Positions 48,590-59,800 of a stretch of DNA of 64,000 nucleotides are shown piece by piece. A program made the translations under genes and the position numbers. A model generated the notes under the pieces. The model was not told where the DNA came from. It searched no databases and saw only the letters and a program-made list of their open reading frames with translations. Source of the DNA: Carettochelys insculpta (Eukaryota; Chordata; Testudines; Carettochelyidae); contig NC_134144.1 in assembly GCF_033958435.1 (NCBI RefSeq), positions 14,440,010 to 14,504,009 of the forward strand, in the 5' to 3' direction. Each line of letters starts with the position of its first letter. Position 1 is the first letter of the stretch.

Positions 48590-48720
48590 ATAATTGGCAT
48601 TTACCATCTTTAAAATGCTGTATTCCTTAGCTAATCTTCACAACACGTCTTGTAAAGGTACGGTAAAAGTGTTCCTGCATTTACAGAGGAAGTAAGATGC
48701 TCCTGCCAGGAACTCCGTGA
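48590..48720 (-). mobile_element. MIR-like SINE fragment
   Basis: 'ggcatttaccatctttaaaa', 'agctaatcttcacaacacgt' and 'tttacagaggaagtaaga' follow the reverse-strand MIR order (tail, central TTCACAA box, 'tttacagatgagg'). Confidence 0.55.
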
Positions 48721-49525
48721 AAGTTATAACTACTTAGAAGAGGGCTGAATTTGGCTCAGAAATTAAGACAATTTGTAGCCAAACTATAAGGTAAATCTGT
48801 GACAGAGTTGGCAGTGAAAGTCAAAAGTTTCTGGTTCATCGTGCCCACAATGCTTTTAATTATTTTTGTCTATTGTGATACGCCTTCCAGCTTAATTTTG
48901 CCTCCATCTGACACAGCATCCCAGCTTCTTCATTAGGTTCACATTTTGGATTATGTTTCCTTCCAAATACCTAAATTTGGAACTGTGCAAGTTATACTGT
49001 TAATCAGAATGCCAAAATTATTCTTCTGTGTAATTTTCAGAGTGGAATATTATATGTCTGTAATAGCTTAGACTGGAATGAGCATTTTGAGAATCCAGTT
49101 TAAATTTTCTTGACTTCCAATTCATTCATTCAAGAATGTAGTTTCTCAAACTTATTTCTGATGTCAAACTACCTAGGAAGTGTCTATACACATCCCCACA
49201 CCCACATATCTCTGTGCCCACTTCCGCCTTTTCCTCCAAACATTCTATTTTAATTACAGCACATTGTCTTTGCGAAAATACCCATGATAAACTGAGTTTT
49301 TAGCCAAAAGGGTTGCCAGTCATAACAATACCTTTCAAAAAAAAAACAAAAAAAACCAAAACTCCACAAGTTGTGTTCTATTAGAACTAAGATTTCTTCT
49401 GAGAATGTAACAGATCAATATATATCTGTACCTTTGGCCTGTAACCTAGTTACTATGCAAATGTTTCAGGTAACTGTTACAAATTAAATTTGTATTGCAT
49501 AGCTTCAGAGACTTGTGGAAAAGGC
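48721..49525. other. Intergenic 3' of MAIP1
   Basis: AT-rich sequence beyond the likely end of MAIP1 transcription. An A-rich run lies at 49339-49362. Confidence 0.4.
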
Positions 49526-49531
49526 TTTATT
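49526..49531 (-). terminator. Candidate MAIP1 polyadenylation signal
   Basis: AATAAA on the minus strand, about 165 nt after the MAIP1 stop codon. A second AATAAA overlaps the stop codon itself (49699-49694), which would leave almost no 3' untranslated region if used. Confidence 0.5.
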
Positions 49532-49695
49532 GTTATGCTTTTGGAGCAATATACTGCTTCTGGTAAAGTATTTTGGAAATTAAAAACAGAAATTTAGCCT
49601 TCAAAAGTGATCGTTGTGTGAAGACCAAAAAAGATTGACACTTTTGGTGTGCCAGAGGATTTATAAAGGTCCATAAAAGTCATTGGACAAAAAAT

Positions 49696-49774
49696 TTATT
49701 CTAGTAGCTTTGGATGCTCAATCCGTGTAATAGTCCAGTCTGGCTTCACTCCTTGTGTAAATTCCCTTCGGAAC
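49696..49774 (-). CDS. MAIP1: MAIP1 coding exon 5 (C-terminus)
   Basis: Starts after TTGCTTTTCCTAG, completes the Glu codon and encodes FRREFTQGVKPDWTITRIEH then PKLLE and a TAA stop. This highly conserved tail is the clearest identifier of the gene. Confidence 0.93.
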
Positions 49775-52700
49775 CTAGGAAAAGCAACAGAAATAAGAGC
49801 TTTTAAACTCACAATTTTTGAAGAGCTGCTAATGCTATTGAGAAAACACGGCAAAATGTTTTCCTTAGTTATTCCTATATTGTTTTCTCTATCTCTTCCC
49901 ACAGCCTTTGATTTTATAAAAGCCAAATGTTTTGCAAAAGCTCGTTAGATGCCCGTGCTTATTCTTCAAATAGAGGATTGTGGCATTAAAACTGTTTCTA
50001 CAACAAAACACTGATCCAAAGCCTACTGACATCAATGGGCTTTGGGTCAGGCCACAAGTGAGGAATAAAACAATGTGAGCAGAAGTCTTAAGTACCCCAT
50101 TTTTATGCTAATACCTTCAAAATCCCAGAAAGTGACCCACAGGAAAATTAGTTTCTAAATAAGGGTTTCATTTTTCCATGAGGCATTAGCAAATCAGAAT
50201 AGTAACTAGGTACTTTTTTTACCCAGAGATACTTGTTTTAGGCATTTAAAAAAAAAACCTCACTGAATAATATGTAGCAGATCTTTATAGAGATTAGACT
50301 AGATTTATTTATATAATATAAAAAAATAAAAAAAAACTGAGCTGAAGATTGAATTCTTGTACACATTTGAGAGTTTTACAGTTGTTTGAAAGAGTATTAA
50401 CAGCCGCCCCACATTTCAAAGGCTTTCCCCTTTTAATGTTGGAAACTTTTAGGAACTGCATTGCCAACTTCATAAGGGTTTATGACTGGCATTTTAGGAG
50501 AAGTCTTCAGTTTCTTGTGTGCTAACACAGCATTTATGTTCCCAAGTCACCGCAGAACAGCCATGGCAACAGCAATGTAATTAATCCATATTATTCTGAG
50601 AGTATGTTCCAATCCTGGCTTGGGCAGAACCATCCCTAAACATCTAGCTACTACAGAAAGGAATGTTTGAAGTCTCTCTGCCTCTTTGGTCCCTGACCTG
50701 TGCTGAGCTGCCAGAAAGAGTGCCAATTCAGATGATTTATTTGGACACTTGGCCACGAGAAACTGAGACAATTCACAAAGTTCCTGCAAGGAGTCAGGAC
50801 CTTCAAACAAAGCAGACAAGGTTCTAAGATACATGACAGATGTGGCCTAGAGATGAGCACAGAAGAAGAGGGCACAGCGGTGCTCTCCAAGTGGTTTTTA
50901 TATGTATTTTCTCTGAACCTGGACTCTGTATAGATTCCCTTCTCTGAGAAAAAGTTGAGAAGAATGCCACCCTATCATAACTTAAGCAAAAATATGCCAC
51001 TTCCCTTCAACTTTTTACAACTTTGGAGACTATTTTCAATCATTTTGACAAGAGTACAAATATTTTTCACCTCCCTGGCATTAGCACATTTTATACCTAG
51101 TGTTCTACATGCACATTCCTCTGAAAATACATTTGACCAGCAATCACTTGGCATATTTAGAGCAGATCCCTAAGAACTACTCAAATATCAGATTGTTTGT
51201 GGCGTTCTAACTTCCTTCAGAAAGCATTCAGTTAAACCTTTCATCTCTCATGGGCTAACATCTCAAACCAGCTGCAATATTGACCCCTTTTTACTCTTGA
51301 CATGCTAGTAGATTCATGGGGTGGAGTAGCATTAGTTTGAAGTTAAGAAGCAAATGTGACAACCTTAAGGTGACTTTGTTAACTAAACAAAGCTACATCT
51401 CAAGAACTGCTCCCCAGAATAAAAGTTGAGTTGGATGAGGAAACTCTTACACAGAAGGCCAAGATAAATAGGACCAGAAGGAAAAAGATAGGGAGAATTA
51501 CTCATAGTTTGCTGTTAGAAGATGTTTAGTTTCTTTCACAGTCTCATCTCCAAATACAATCTGGAAAACTTTGCTTCCATCTGGAGTCTCATCAGGGAGG
51601 TCAGCGCTGGTTAGATACCAGAAGCGCATCAGGATACTAACAAATTTTCTTCCTGTTGGAAAGAAAACTAAATCATAAGCCAACATTCCAGTATTTTACA
51701 TATACTTCAGCAGTCTAAAATTTTTACTTGCAAACCACTAAGCATTTTACTAAGATTCCAAAGAAGCTAGAGGCTACTGCCTCAAACAAACACAAAAGAA
51801 TAATGAAAAGAAGGGGCTACTTAAAACTTAACGTAATACATCGTACAGTCATCTTCATGACATTTGGCAACATTAAAAAGAAAGACGAACTTTCTACAGC
51901 GAGGTGCGTAAATCAGCAGAAGTTATTGTGTGGAAGGCTGGCATATTCCAGATAATAGAGTGACCACTGTTGTGATGAGAAAGGTATTAGAGTGACAGGG
52001 AATGAGATTTGGAAAAGAGGCATTAAAGAGAAGAAACTAGGGTACTGCAAAATACAATGGTATGGATTGATGAGAACAAGGTTAGGTTCCGGAAAAGAGC
52101 CCAACACGCACTAGTGGCATTTAATAAAATAAAACTGATATTTTAAACTAGCAACCATCTATTTCAACGTGTATCTATCAAAATGTCCTGGAGCAGTGTG
52201 GAGAAACTGTCTCACAGCGTGGTATGAGATTATTCCCATTCCACTTCTCTATGCTAGTATTCTTGGCCATCACTGGGGGAAATTATGCCAGTGCTACTGC
52301 TCCAGCATGCAGCATTGATCGGTGGTTCAGCATGAAAGCTGTCTGAGTGACCCAGACCATATCCATTTCATGCTACTACATCCCTTCATGGAGAATATTG
52401 TATACTGGATCAATTTCACAGATGCAAACCTTTGGGAGCCAGGGATTACACAGACATAGGACAGGAGACAATCAGTAAAGAGGAATGAATTACAAGTCAG
52501 AGGGAGCATGAAGAAAGAAAAATTCAGATGCTTTGCAGTTAAACTTTAAAATTTGGTCTTAAACTTGATCCTTCACTTCCCATCCCAGTGGAAATTTGGA
52601 GTGCTAAAAAGGCAAAGTGCTCAACCCATATGGGAAAAGACTGCCCTTATGTCACCTTTCCGGGGCATGGCTTGAGCTGACAGAAGCAAAAAGCTCAACA

Positions 52701-55700
52701 GAAAGTCACATCTAGCCATTCTCCTGCAGAAGAACACCTGCCCCAAACAAGATTTTTGGTAGGAGTATAGGAAGGAGACAAGGAGGAGTTGGGGGTGGGG
52801 GACATAAAAGAAAGGACAAAACTAGCAGAAGAAAAGAATCTATTAGACAAGAGAAGGACTGCACATAGTGAATAACAATGTTTTTATAGCACATATAGCA
52901 CTTTTAAGCCTTCTGCACACAGTAACATGTGAGGGGATATTTTTGTGTGTTTGTTTTTTTAGAAGTAAGGAGGAATGAATGATAAGTACATAAAATCCAA
53001 GTGAAGGAGAATGAGGAAAAATTTGAACAAGCATCAAGGTTGTACCATGACTCATAGTAACTGTTTATAATGAAACCAAATAAGTACGTGAAGCGACAGC
53101 TTTAAACATTACTTCAGGGAATGACAAACAGGATTTTTGTAATTAGAAAAAGCTATAAAAAAGCAATGTCACAATAAAAGGTTCTCTGTCTATGCAAGGT
53201 GAATGTTTTAGAATGCTATACATACCACTATCATCATAATAAATGCCGACATCTCCTGCTGTTGTATACATTATTTCATCCATGTCAGCAGCCAGAGCAT
53301 TCCTGTGGTTTTCAGACAGTGCAGAAAGCTTCTCCTGTAACACCTGAAATACCTAAATTTGAAGAAAATGTAGTTTTTGTTAAATTCATAGTTCATTAGA
53401 TAAAGGAAACATTGATCTTGTAAGCTTCAGAACAGTCCAGTATTAACCAGTTTTTTGCAATTTTGCACTACCCCATACATCTATTAAAGGGGTTCCAAGC
53501 CACATTACTGTAAGATAGTCTATTAAAATAAAAACATTATTCAGCAAAAAAAAAATTCCAATATTTCCTTCTGACTGAAGACTTGTTAAATGTAAAAAGT
53601 TACATCAGTGTAACATTTCAATGCACAAGTGTCAGGAAGTGACAAAAATTAAAATATTCACAGCAAGTAACTTAAACCACTTTGCACAGGATACATTTAA
53701 CACACAAACTAATACCAGAATATGCAAAATCTATGCAAAAAGCTATATGTGAAGAACATTATCATTGCAAAGTGAAACTCTCAAGTCAGAAAGCATCTAG
53801 TAAGTTGTCCTCAAAACCTTCTCTCTGCTGCCTTCCATCTACATTTAAATTTTGCACTACATTGGTATAGAAGTGCCCTTGATTTTATGTATTATAATTA
53901 TCTCTGATTGCCCTGGATCCTTGCCTCATTCAGCACATAGGTCAGACAGGCCAGTGGAATTTTGCCTTTTTTTCCTCTTCACACCATCCTTCAAATTTGT
54001 TCAAACTGTAATAGTGGCAAATTGAATTTGTCTTAAAACAAGGCCTTGATACATACAGCCCATGCACCATTCACAATTTTCCACATTATATTCACAGAGC
54101 CATCCAATCTGCAAAGATTAACATGATGTTCTCCTTCCTAGGCATCATCAAGAAGTCTACTAGCTGGGCCTAACCACAGTCATGGTTTCTTAGGCTACAT
54201 CTACACTATGAGATAAATTTGAAAGTATTAAAATCAATTGTATAATGCTGGGTTTTATAAATTCAGATTTGAGTATCCTCGGCTTCCCACAAATTCGACT
54301 TATTCCTGCCACACTCAATCACCAAACATCAACTGCTGCAGCAGTGCATTGTGGTAACCTGTACCACAGTTCCCTCAACCCTGTAGCATTCTGGGTATTT
54401 TCGCTGGTTCAGCATAGGAAAAATGTGCCCCGCAAGTGGTTGTGGGAACATGATGTTATCTTCCCACATGGCTTTCCATGGGAGGGGAATGAGGGCAATG
54501 CAACCAGCCATTTTTCCACGAGGAAGGAAGGAAGGAAAAGTTGGGTATGGCATCAGCAGATTTCACCAAATTAACTGAAATTTCTTGCTTCTATAAGTGT
54601 ATTGCTTTTTATAACTGGGGGGAGGAACAGCTCAGTGATTTGAGCATTGGCCTGATAAACCCTGATTACGAGTTCAGTCCTTGAGGGGGCTGTGTATGGA
54701 TCAGGGCAAAAAGATTTAAAAAAAAAACAAAACAAAACAAAAAAAAACCACTGTCCCAGATGGTGACAGGTCCTGCTGTGAATGACCTCTCGAGGTCCCT
54801 TCCAGTTCTATGACACAGGTGTATCTCCATATAAAATTGTAGCTATAACTGAATTATAAAAGGTTTTACAAAAAGCAGCAGGTGTCTGCAATGGGCAGCA
54901 AGACCCCAAAAATATTTTTGGCAGGAGGGGAGCATCTGGGGCTGCAGAGCCAGTTGAAATGTTCCATCACCCCTGAAAATCTTTCCTGCACTTGGAGTCC
55001 TCATGGTGCGCAAGCCATGACATGGTCCTGCCTGGCAGCATGGTCTGCACTGAGCAGCAGGCACATCCTTTTTTAGGCTTGGGGCTAGCCACGTGATGTG
55101 GTTCGGTGCAGGAAAGACCCCAAGTGTGTGGCACCTGTGGAGAAGGCCGGAGGGGGTGGTGGTGGGGGGCGAGCCTGCACAAATGTAAAGCACAGAAAAG
55201 AAGTTTCTTGGCTTCTCATACAAGTACAACCTGCCCCATCCAACAGCCTAGTGCCAGCACAAAAAAAAAAATTAAAAAACAACTGCTCAGCTAGCAGAGG
55301 TAGAGACAGCACCGTCGCTGAACTAATAGCAAAGAAAGAAAGAAGTTTCTCAGCCTCTCACACGAGCATGACTCCACAGCCATGGGCTTCCTGCTGCCAA
55401 ACTCAAATTCGCAGGCTTCCTGTTACCTAATTCCTGAGCATCTGGAGAGCAGCAGAGATGGAAGTGGACAGAACAGAGCACTGTGGGGCATTGTGGGATA
55501 CATACGGGACACTTCTGGGGGCTAATGAATCCAATTCAAAGACCTGGTGCTTCCACAATAGCCTTTATTTGAACTTTTAAATTCAAACGTGATGCTACAC
55601 CCAGTCAGTTCCGACGATATTATATTGATATCAGTGCTCCCTAAATTGAGCTAATGGTATTTACACTGAAGACAGTGATGTTTTAATGTCGAGCTAACTG

Positions 55701-58700
55701 CCTTAAATTCAACTTTATCTCGTAGTGTAGACATAGCCTTAGTCTCAGTCCATGCTACATTAGGTCAAACATGGCTCCTAATAATTGCTTCCCCTCCTCC
55801 TCCTTGTTGAGTGACTCCCCATTTTTTTCCACTGTCTCGATTGTGCACGGCTGGTTTTCAGTACTGGTAGAGCACCTATAAACACTTGCTCAACCCCTGG
55901 AGTTTGGACTTGGAGGAGTAAGAGGAGAAGCTCTTTTGAAACAGCTCCCTAGGAACAAGCTCCCATTTCACAACCACCTCTTCTTAGAGGGAGGAGGCAA
56001 GGTGCTACATTGGTGCTACGGAGTGGCATTATGGTTCTCTCTCCATAGGCAACAGGCAGCCCAAGCTACTGGCATACAGTAACACATACAAACACCTGAA
56101 GCAGCCTTCCCCATGATCATGAAAATAGTCACAGTGGTTCAAAGTTCACACTGCTGTTTAAAACTGGCCAGTTTGGCTATATCCTTCAGGCCTTGATGCA
56201 AAACTGAGGTCTCCAGTTTAGGACTAGGTAGCTGAGCGGCAGTGCGGCCTACATGGGATGGGAACCATTTAGATGGAGGATGCACAAGAAATAACTCCTC
56301 TGTTCAGCAGGTCTGTGTTGCTCACCTAAAGCTTTGGTCCCAGTGAATATTGTGGATGGTCATACAAGAGGGACTTCCATTCACTTGCCCCATCCGAATA
56401 GAAGTTTGCAAATCTGACAACCCCGCAGGCAATGATCATGTTATTTAATTCCTTATTGATGACTCACTAGACTCTTGTGGCAGCTGCTCCATTAATGGTA
56501 CAAGCAATTCAAAATTTTTCCTTATACAGTAATCAATCATACCCCTACAGATAAACTTGTCCTTCTTCAGTCTAAAGACTAATGTTCTTCAGATCATTAA
56601 CCAGTTACACCAAATTGATACTATTTGTGTTTTATTTAACAAGTTAAGATTCACTTTATATGACTGGCAACCTATTGGCAGATTAAAGAGTGAGAAAATA
56701 TTTTTCATTCTGCATTGAAGATTTGAGAAGAGAAATAAAATACTTGTTACCTCTTTTGATACAAATTCCTCCAATAGATCAAGTTTGCATTCAGACAGCA
56801 GCTTTGAAACAAGAGCAAAGGCCTACAAAAGACAAAAATACACGAGCAGACATTTCACTAACTGGAGGTAAGCTCATTTTCCAGGATCAGAGCATCAGAT
56901 CAGATACAGAAAAAGACTCATTAGATCATCCTCTGATATCACATTGTAACTGGTGCAGGATTGTTGCCTCTAGTATATTTTCTAGAGTCTTGTTCCATCT
57001 AGTTTTAGGCAATCCATCTAATGGGACCATGGACACTTTGCTTACAAGATTACTCCAGACCAAAGCAGATTCTTTTTCCTGATGATTTCCCCCACCCTTT
57101 CTTAGTCTTTACCTTCTGGCACCATTCTGTATAATCTCTCTCCATTCTGGAATGGGAAAGCTTACACAAACATGAAAGGTGTGAATGCCGTCTCAGGATT
57201 CACACCACTCATGAGTATCAACATTTACACATCAACAAATGCATGTTAAAATTGCCCATCCATCTAGTTGTGCTACTTTCTACTCTCCTCTCCTAGAAAC
57301 AGCTGGAAATGGCTTTCCCTACACTATCTTTCTTTTGTGGGAAAGTAAAGTTAAACTAGCAAGTTTTACTCTTTGTTCTGAAAAGAGCAAAGTCTGACTA
57401 CATTCGCTTCCTCCAGAAGAGTTGCAAAGTCTTGGGACATCTACCAAGAAAACCCATCTCCCGGTCATGTAGGAGATAGCTTCACTTTTCCTGCACAACA
57501 TAACTGTCAATGGAGATATATATCTTGGTCAATTCTACAAGCCTAAAGCTGAGACTTGATTTGTATTCTATGGGAAGGTCACTGCAGTGAGCAGTGGCCA
57601 GGGTGCTGTGCTGATGCTGATTAGTTTTTGCTATGGAAACACGCTGCTCCATTCTGGACCAGCTGAGGCCAATCACTGAACTACTAAAACAGTGAACTGC
57701 TGTAGTAAAGTCTTCAGGTCACAAGGGCATGGACCACTGTGGCCAGTCATTCTGCAGCAGTCTGGGTACATGCAAAAAAAAGGCATCTTAGCAGCCACTG
57801 CTATCCAAGTATCCAGGTAGTAAGTAGCTGAGTAGAACACTGAAGCTACAAACCAGTATGAGTACTTGAGAGCAGGTTCCATCAAAATTGAGTGATACTA
57901 CATCTTTAAGATGCCACATCACATCCATCTTCTTTGGTTTCAGCTTCAGACAACTGATCTCAGCTAGACACCAGAGAGTTAGGAGATGATTCAGGTGGCA
58001 TTGGAAGTAAATGAGATATGGAGTCAGTTGAATGGTTGAGTCCATGGAGTCATCCGCACAGTGACTCCATGCACGTTAAGCAGGATGAAGACAGATCAGA
58101 ATTCTGTGCCACTATACAACCAAGTGCTAGGATAGCAGAGGAACATTTGTCCAGCAGTACTCAGGGTACAGCCCGAAAGGAAGGACTGGAGCCATATCAA
58201 TGCTTTCCTGTTTATTGTTTCTATATCTTTAAAGGGGGAGAGAAGTGTGCCATCAACAGAACTGTACTAAGACAATCTGATGCCCTAGGCAAACCACACA
58301 TGGCCCTGCCTCAGCTTGTGTGTGTGTTGGGTGGGAAACTGACTACCCTTCAATATTTCAGGGGGATGGGGACACTACTTCTGTGTGGAGGAATGAGGCC
58401 TTCCCCCAGATCACCTCTGTCATACCAAAACCAAGCAGTCCAGAAGCACTTTAAAGACTAACACATTTATTAGCATCTGATGAAGCAGGTCTTTTCCCAC
58501 AAAAGCTTATGCTTCGAAATATCTATCAGTCTGTAAGGTGCCACAGGACTTCTTGTTGTTTTTGAAAATACAGACTAACTCGGCCACCTCTCTGATATTT
58601 ATTAAGTAATGAACTTTTGTGGGTCGGAACCCCTACAAACAAGACAGCATGGAATTTCAGGTTTAAAGAGCTGAAGTAATGAAATTTATGTTTTTTTAAA

Positions 58701-59800
58701 ACATTATGACTGCGAAATTGACCAAAATTGTGAATTTGGTCGGGACCTACTGATGGTTTCACCATCACAGCCACAATATTCCTTCTACAGGGCTACCACT
58801 ACTGGAACAAAATGAACTATGCATTTTATTCATTTCAGCTGCACAAACTGTCTCTCTTCTCCCCGCTGCCCCAGAGCCCATGGGTAGCAGTATTCAGTAG
58901 GGAAAGAGAGAGATCAGCCGGAAGTGAAAAAACAAAGGGGAGCAGTGTGGGAAGAAGTGCCAGACTGGCCAGGTATGCCACAGAGAACAGTAGGGGTGGG
59001 CCTAATTGGGTGACCAAAGGGAAGGAAAGGCTTTCACGGCATCCACTGTGGGATAGGGTAACAGGGCTCACAGGCCTCAAGGCAAGCAGTGAACAGGTCT
59101 CCACCCTCCATAGCTAAGGGCAGCCCAAGGTGAGGGCATGGGCGGTGGCCGGTTATCCCCCTCCTCCCCGAGCTGGGGGAACAGAAGCATTTAGGAAAGG
59201 GGAAGGGCAAGGGAGGTGAACAGGCCTCCTGCCCTACAGAGCGGGAGATGGGCGCGGGAGACCTTGTGCGGTTGAAGGGCGGGAGGGGACAGACCCTCCC
59301 CTGATGCACAACTGGGGACACTGGGCGAGCATGAAGGGTAACGGGCTCGCCCTCCGTAGCTAGGGAACCCAGGCAGCGTGGCGGGGGGGCAGTAACACAT
59401 AGGGGGCAGTAAGGGGCTCCCCCAGCTGGGGTCGGAGGCCGCGGCGTGGGGCAGCTCCCCCCCCACCACACACCTGCTTGGCCCCCTGGGTGAACTCCTC
59501 GACGCTGAACTCCTGGTCGAAGTAGGCCCGGATGAGGAAACAGTAGAGCCTGGTGCGGAGCCAGATGAAGGGGTTGGGGATCCCCAGCACCACCACGCTC
59601 CGGCCGCCGCCCGCCGGACCCCGCCGCCGGCTCGGCTGGTCGCTGCTGCACAAGCGCGCGGGGGGCCAGGCACCGGTCAGGGCAGCCGGGCGCCGCGGGG
59701 CAGACGGCTCCGGCCCGGCCCAGCCGGGTCCGACGGCGGCTGCCACCAGGTGGGCTCGGAACGGCCCCCGGCAGCTCCAGAGCCCCCTGGGCAGCGCCAT
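49696..59800 (-). CDS. MAIP1: MAIP1, matrix AAA peptidase interacting protein 1 (five exons)
   Basis: MAIP1 is a mitochondrial matrix protein that binds the m-AAA protease (AFG3L2) and protects and matures EMRE, the small subunit of the calcium uniporter. Five coding exons join in consistent phase (327, 72, 127, 151 and 79 nt) to 251 codons plus stop. All four introns are GT-AG. The N-terminus (MALPRGLWSCRGPFRAHLVA) is basic with no early acidic residue, as expected of a mitochondrial presequence. The region from VLGIPNPFIWLRTRLYCFLI to FTQGAKQ resembles the Tim44-like family. The C-terminus is REFTQGVKPDWTITRIEHPK followed by LLE. From memory human MAIP1 is about 290 residues; the difference is mostly N-terminal. 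It shares a promoter with TYW5. No break is seen, so it looks functional. I am sure of the identity and fairly sure of the borders. Confidence 0.92.
49775..51501 (-). other. MAIP1 intron 4, containing a coding-like open segment
   Basis: The intron is AT-rich apart from the open segment at 50547-50846. At 50000-50060 lies the dispersed phrase 'ccaaagcctactgacatcaa tgggctttgggtc'. Confidence 0.5.
50547..50846 (-). other. Unassigned coding-like segment behind a splice-acceptor motif
   Basis: Ninety-nine open codons and a TGA stop on the minus strand. The frame opens exactly after a strong acceptor (pyrimidine-rich tract, then CTCATCTCTAG); the codon just before, within the acceptor, is a stop. 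It would encode ATSVMYLRTLSALFEGPDSL then QELCELSQFLVAKCPNKSSE and onward to GLEHTLRIIWINYIAVAMAV. Leu-rich and helical, it has no domain I recognise. Phase does not fit MAIP1 exon 4 (phase 2 against phase 0), so it is not an alternative MAIP1 end in this frame. It could be a retrocopy scrap, a repeat, an exon of an unknown gene, or chance. Confidence 0.35.
51502..51652 (-). CDS. MAIP1: MAIP1 coding exon 4
   Basis: Starts after TTTCTTTCCAACAG and completes the split Gly. It encodes RKFVSILMRFWYLTSADLPD then ETPDGSKVFQIVFGDETVKE and the TKHLLTANY end, and ends two bases into the Glu codon before donor GTAATT. This is the beta-rich half of the domain. Confidence 0.92.
51653..53225 (-). other. 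MAIP1 intron 3
   Basis: Non-coding, AT-rich, GT-AG. No interspersed repeat is recognised with confidence. Confidence 0.6.
53226..53352 (-). CDS. MAIP1: MAIP1 coding exon 3, with two in-frame acceptors
   Basis: From acceptor AAATTTAG at 53354-53353 it encodes VFQVLQEKLSALSENHRNAL then AADMDEIMYTTAGDVGIYYD and DS, ending one base into the next codon before donor GTATGT. A second acceptor, TATTTCAG, lies 9 nt downstream and would start at 53343, dropping VFQ. I prefer the upstream site because it keeps the spacing I remember from the human protein (KEVLHALKEK). Confidence 0.85.
54193..55738. mobile_element. Long TIR element of the GGCTACATCTACACTA family (Harbinger-type, TTA duplication)
   Basis: The left end GGCTACATCTACACTATG and the right end read on the minus strand, GGCTATGTCTACACTACG, are inverted and agree over about 30 positions, including 'agataaatttgaa' against 'agataaagttgaa'. 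TTA lies on both sides (54190-54192 and 55739-55741), the 3-bp duplication of PIF/Harbinger elements. Similar MITEs in crocodilians and turtles have been called Chompy. No transposase frame is seen. A SINE at 54612 interrupts it. Confidence 0.8.
54612..54825 (+). mobile_element. tRNA-derived SINE (Cry I-like) nested in the TIR element
   Basis: The head 'gaacagctcagtgatttgag' and 'tacgagttcagtccttgagg' has A- and B-box-like parts. An A-rich linker (54717-54750) and the tail 'tgacctctcgaggtcccttc cagttctatga' follow. Its position shows the TIR element is older than this SINE copy. Confidence 0.88.
56751..56822 (-). CDS. MAIP1: MAIP1 coding exon 2
   Basis: 24 codons, AFALVSKLLSECKLDLLEEF then VSKE, between acceptor TTTTGTAG and donor GTAACA. 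Both ends are in phase 0. Predicted mostly helical, continuing the Tim44-like fold. Confidence 0.92.
58426..58650 (-). mobile_element. PLE end (host copy), split by a second PLE end
   Basis: Minus-strand PLE tail 'gttagtctttaaagtgcttc' at 58464-58440 resumes after the insertion as 'tttattaagtaatgaacttt tgtgggtcggaaccccta', matching the hairpin region of the copy at 24731. The two halves join without loss once the insert is removed. Confidence 0.65.
58473..58596 (+). mobile_element. Short Penelope-like element end with 8-bp duplication, nested
   Basis: ATTTATTA flanks it exactly (58465-58472 and 58597-58604). The 124-bp insert begins GCATCTGATGAAGCAGG, so its 5' border coincides with the start of the hammerhead-like motif, and ends 'cggccacctctctgat'. 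Confidence 0.85.
59474..59800 (-). CDS. MAIP1: MAIP1 coding exon 1
   Basis: Starts at the ATG at 59800 (context GCTAAG-ATG-G) and runs 109 codons to CAG followed by the donor GTGTGTGG. Ends in phase 0. It holds the presequence, an Arg/Pro-rich variable part, and the start of the conserved domain (LGIPNPFIWLRTRLYCFLIR, then YFDQEFSVEEFTQGAKQ). It lies within the CpG island, which explains the GC-rich frames on the opposite strand. Confidence 0.93.

Larger units (their letters stand above)
53353..56750 (-). other. MAIP1 intron 2
   Basis: Holds the Harbinger-type element at 54193-55738 with its nested SINE. The rest is non-coding. The C-rich and G-rich frames at 54843-55430 belong to the element. 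Confidence 0.6.
56823..59473 (-). other. MAIP1 intron 1
   Basis: GT-AG intron of about 2.65 kb with a nested pair of PLE ends at 58426-58650. Its distal 100 bp belong to the CpG island. Other frames here (58018-58461 and 57673-58045) have no domain. Confidence 0.6.

Noticed and set aside
8190..54825. Functional tRNA genes at the SINE heads
   Set aside because: The tRNA-like heads are diverged, lack a complete cloverleaf and are joined to SINE linkers and CR1-like tails.
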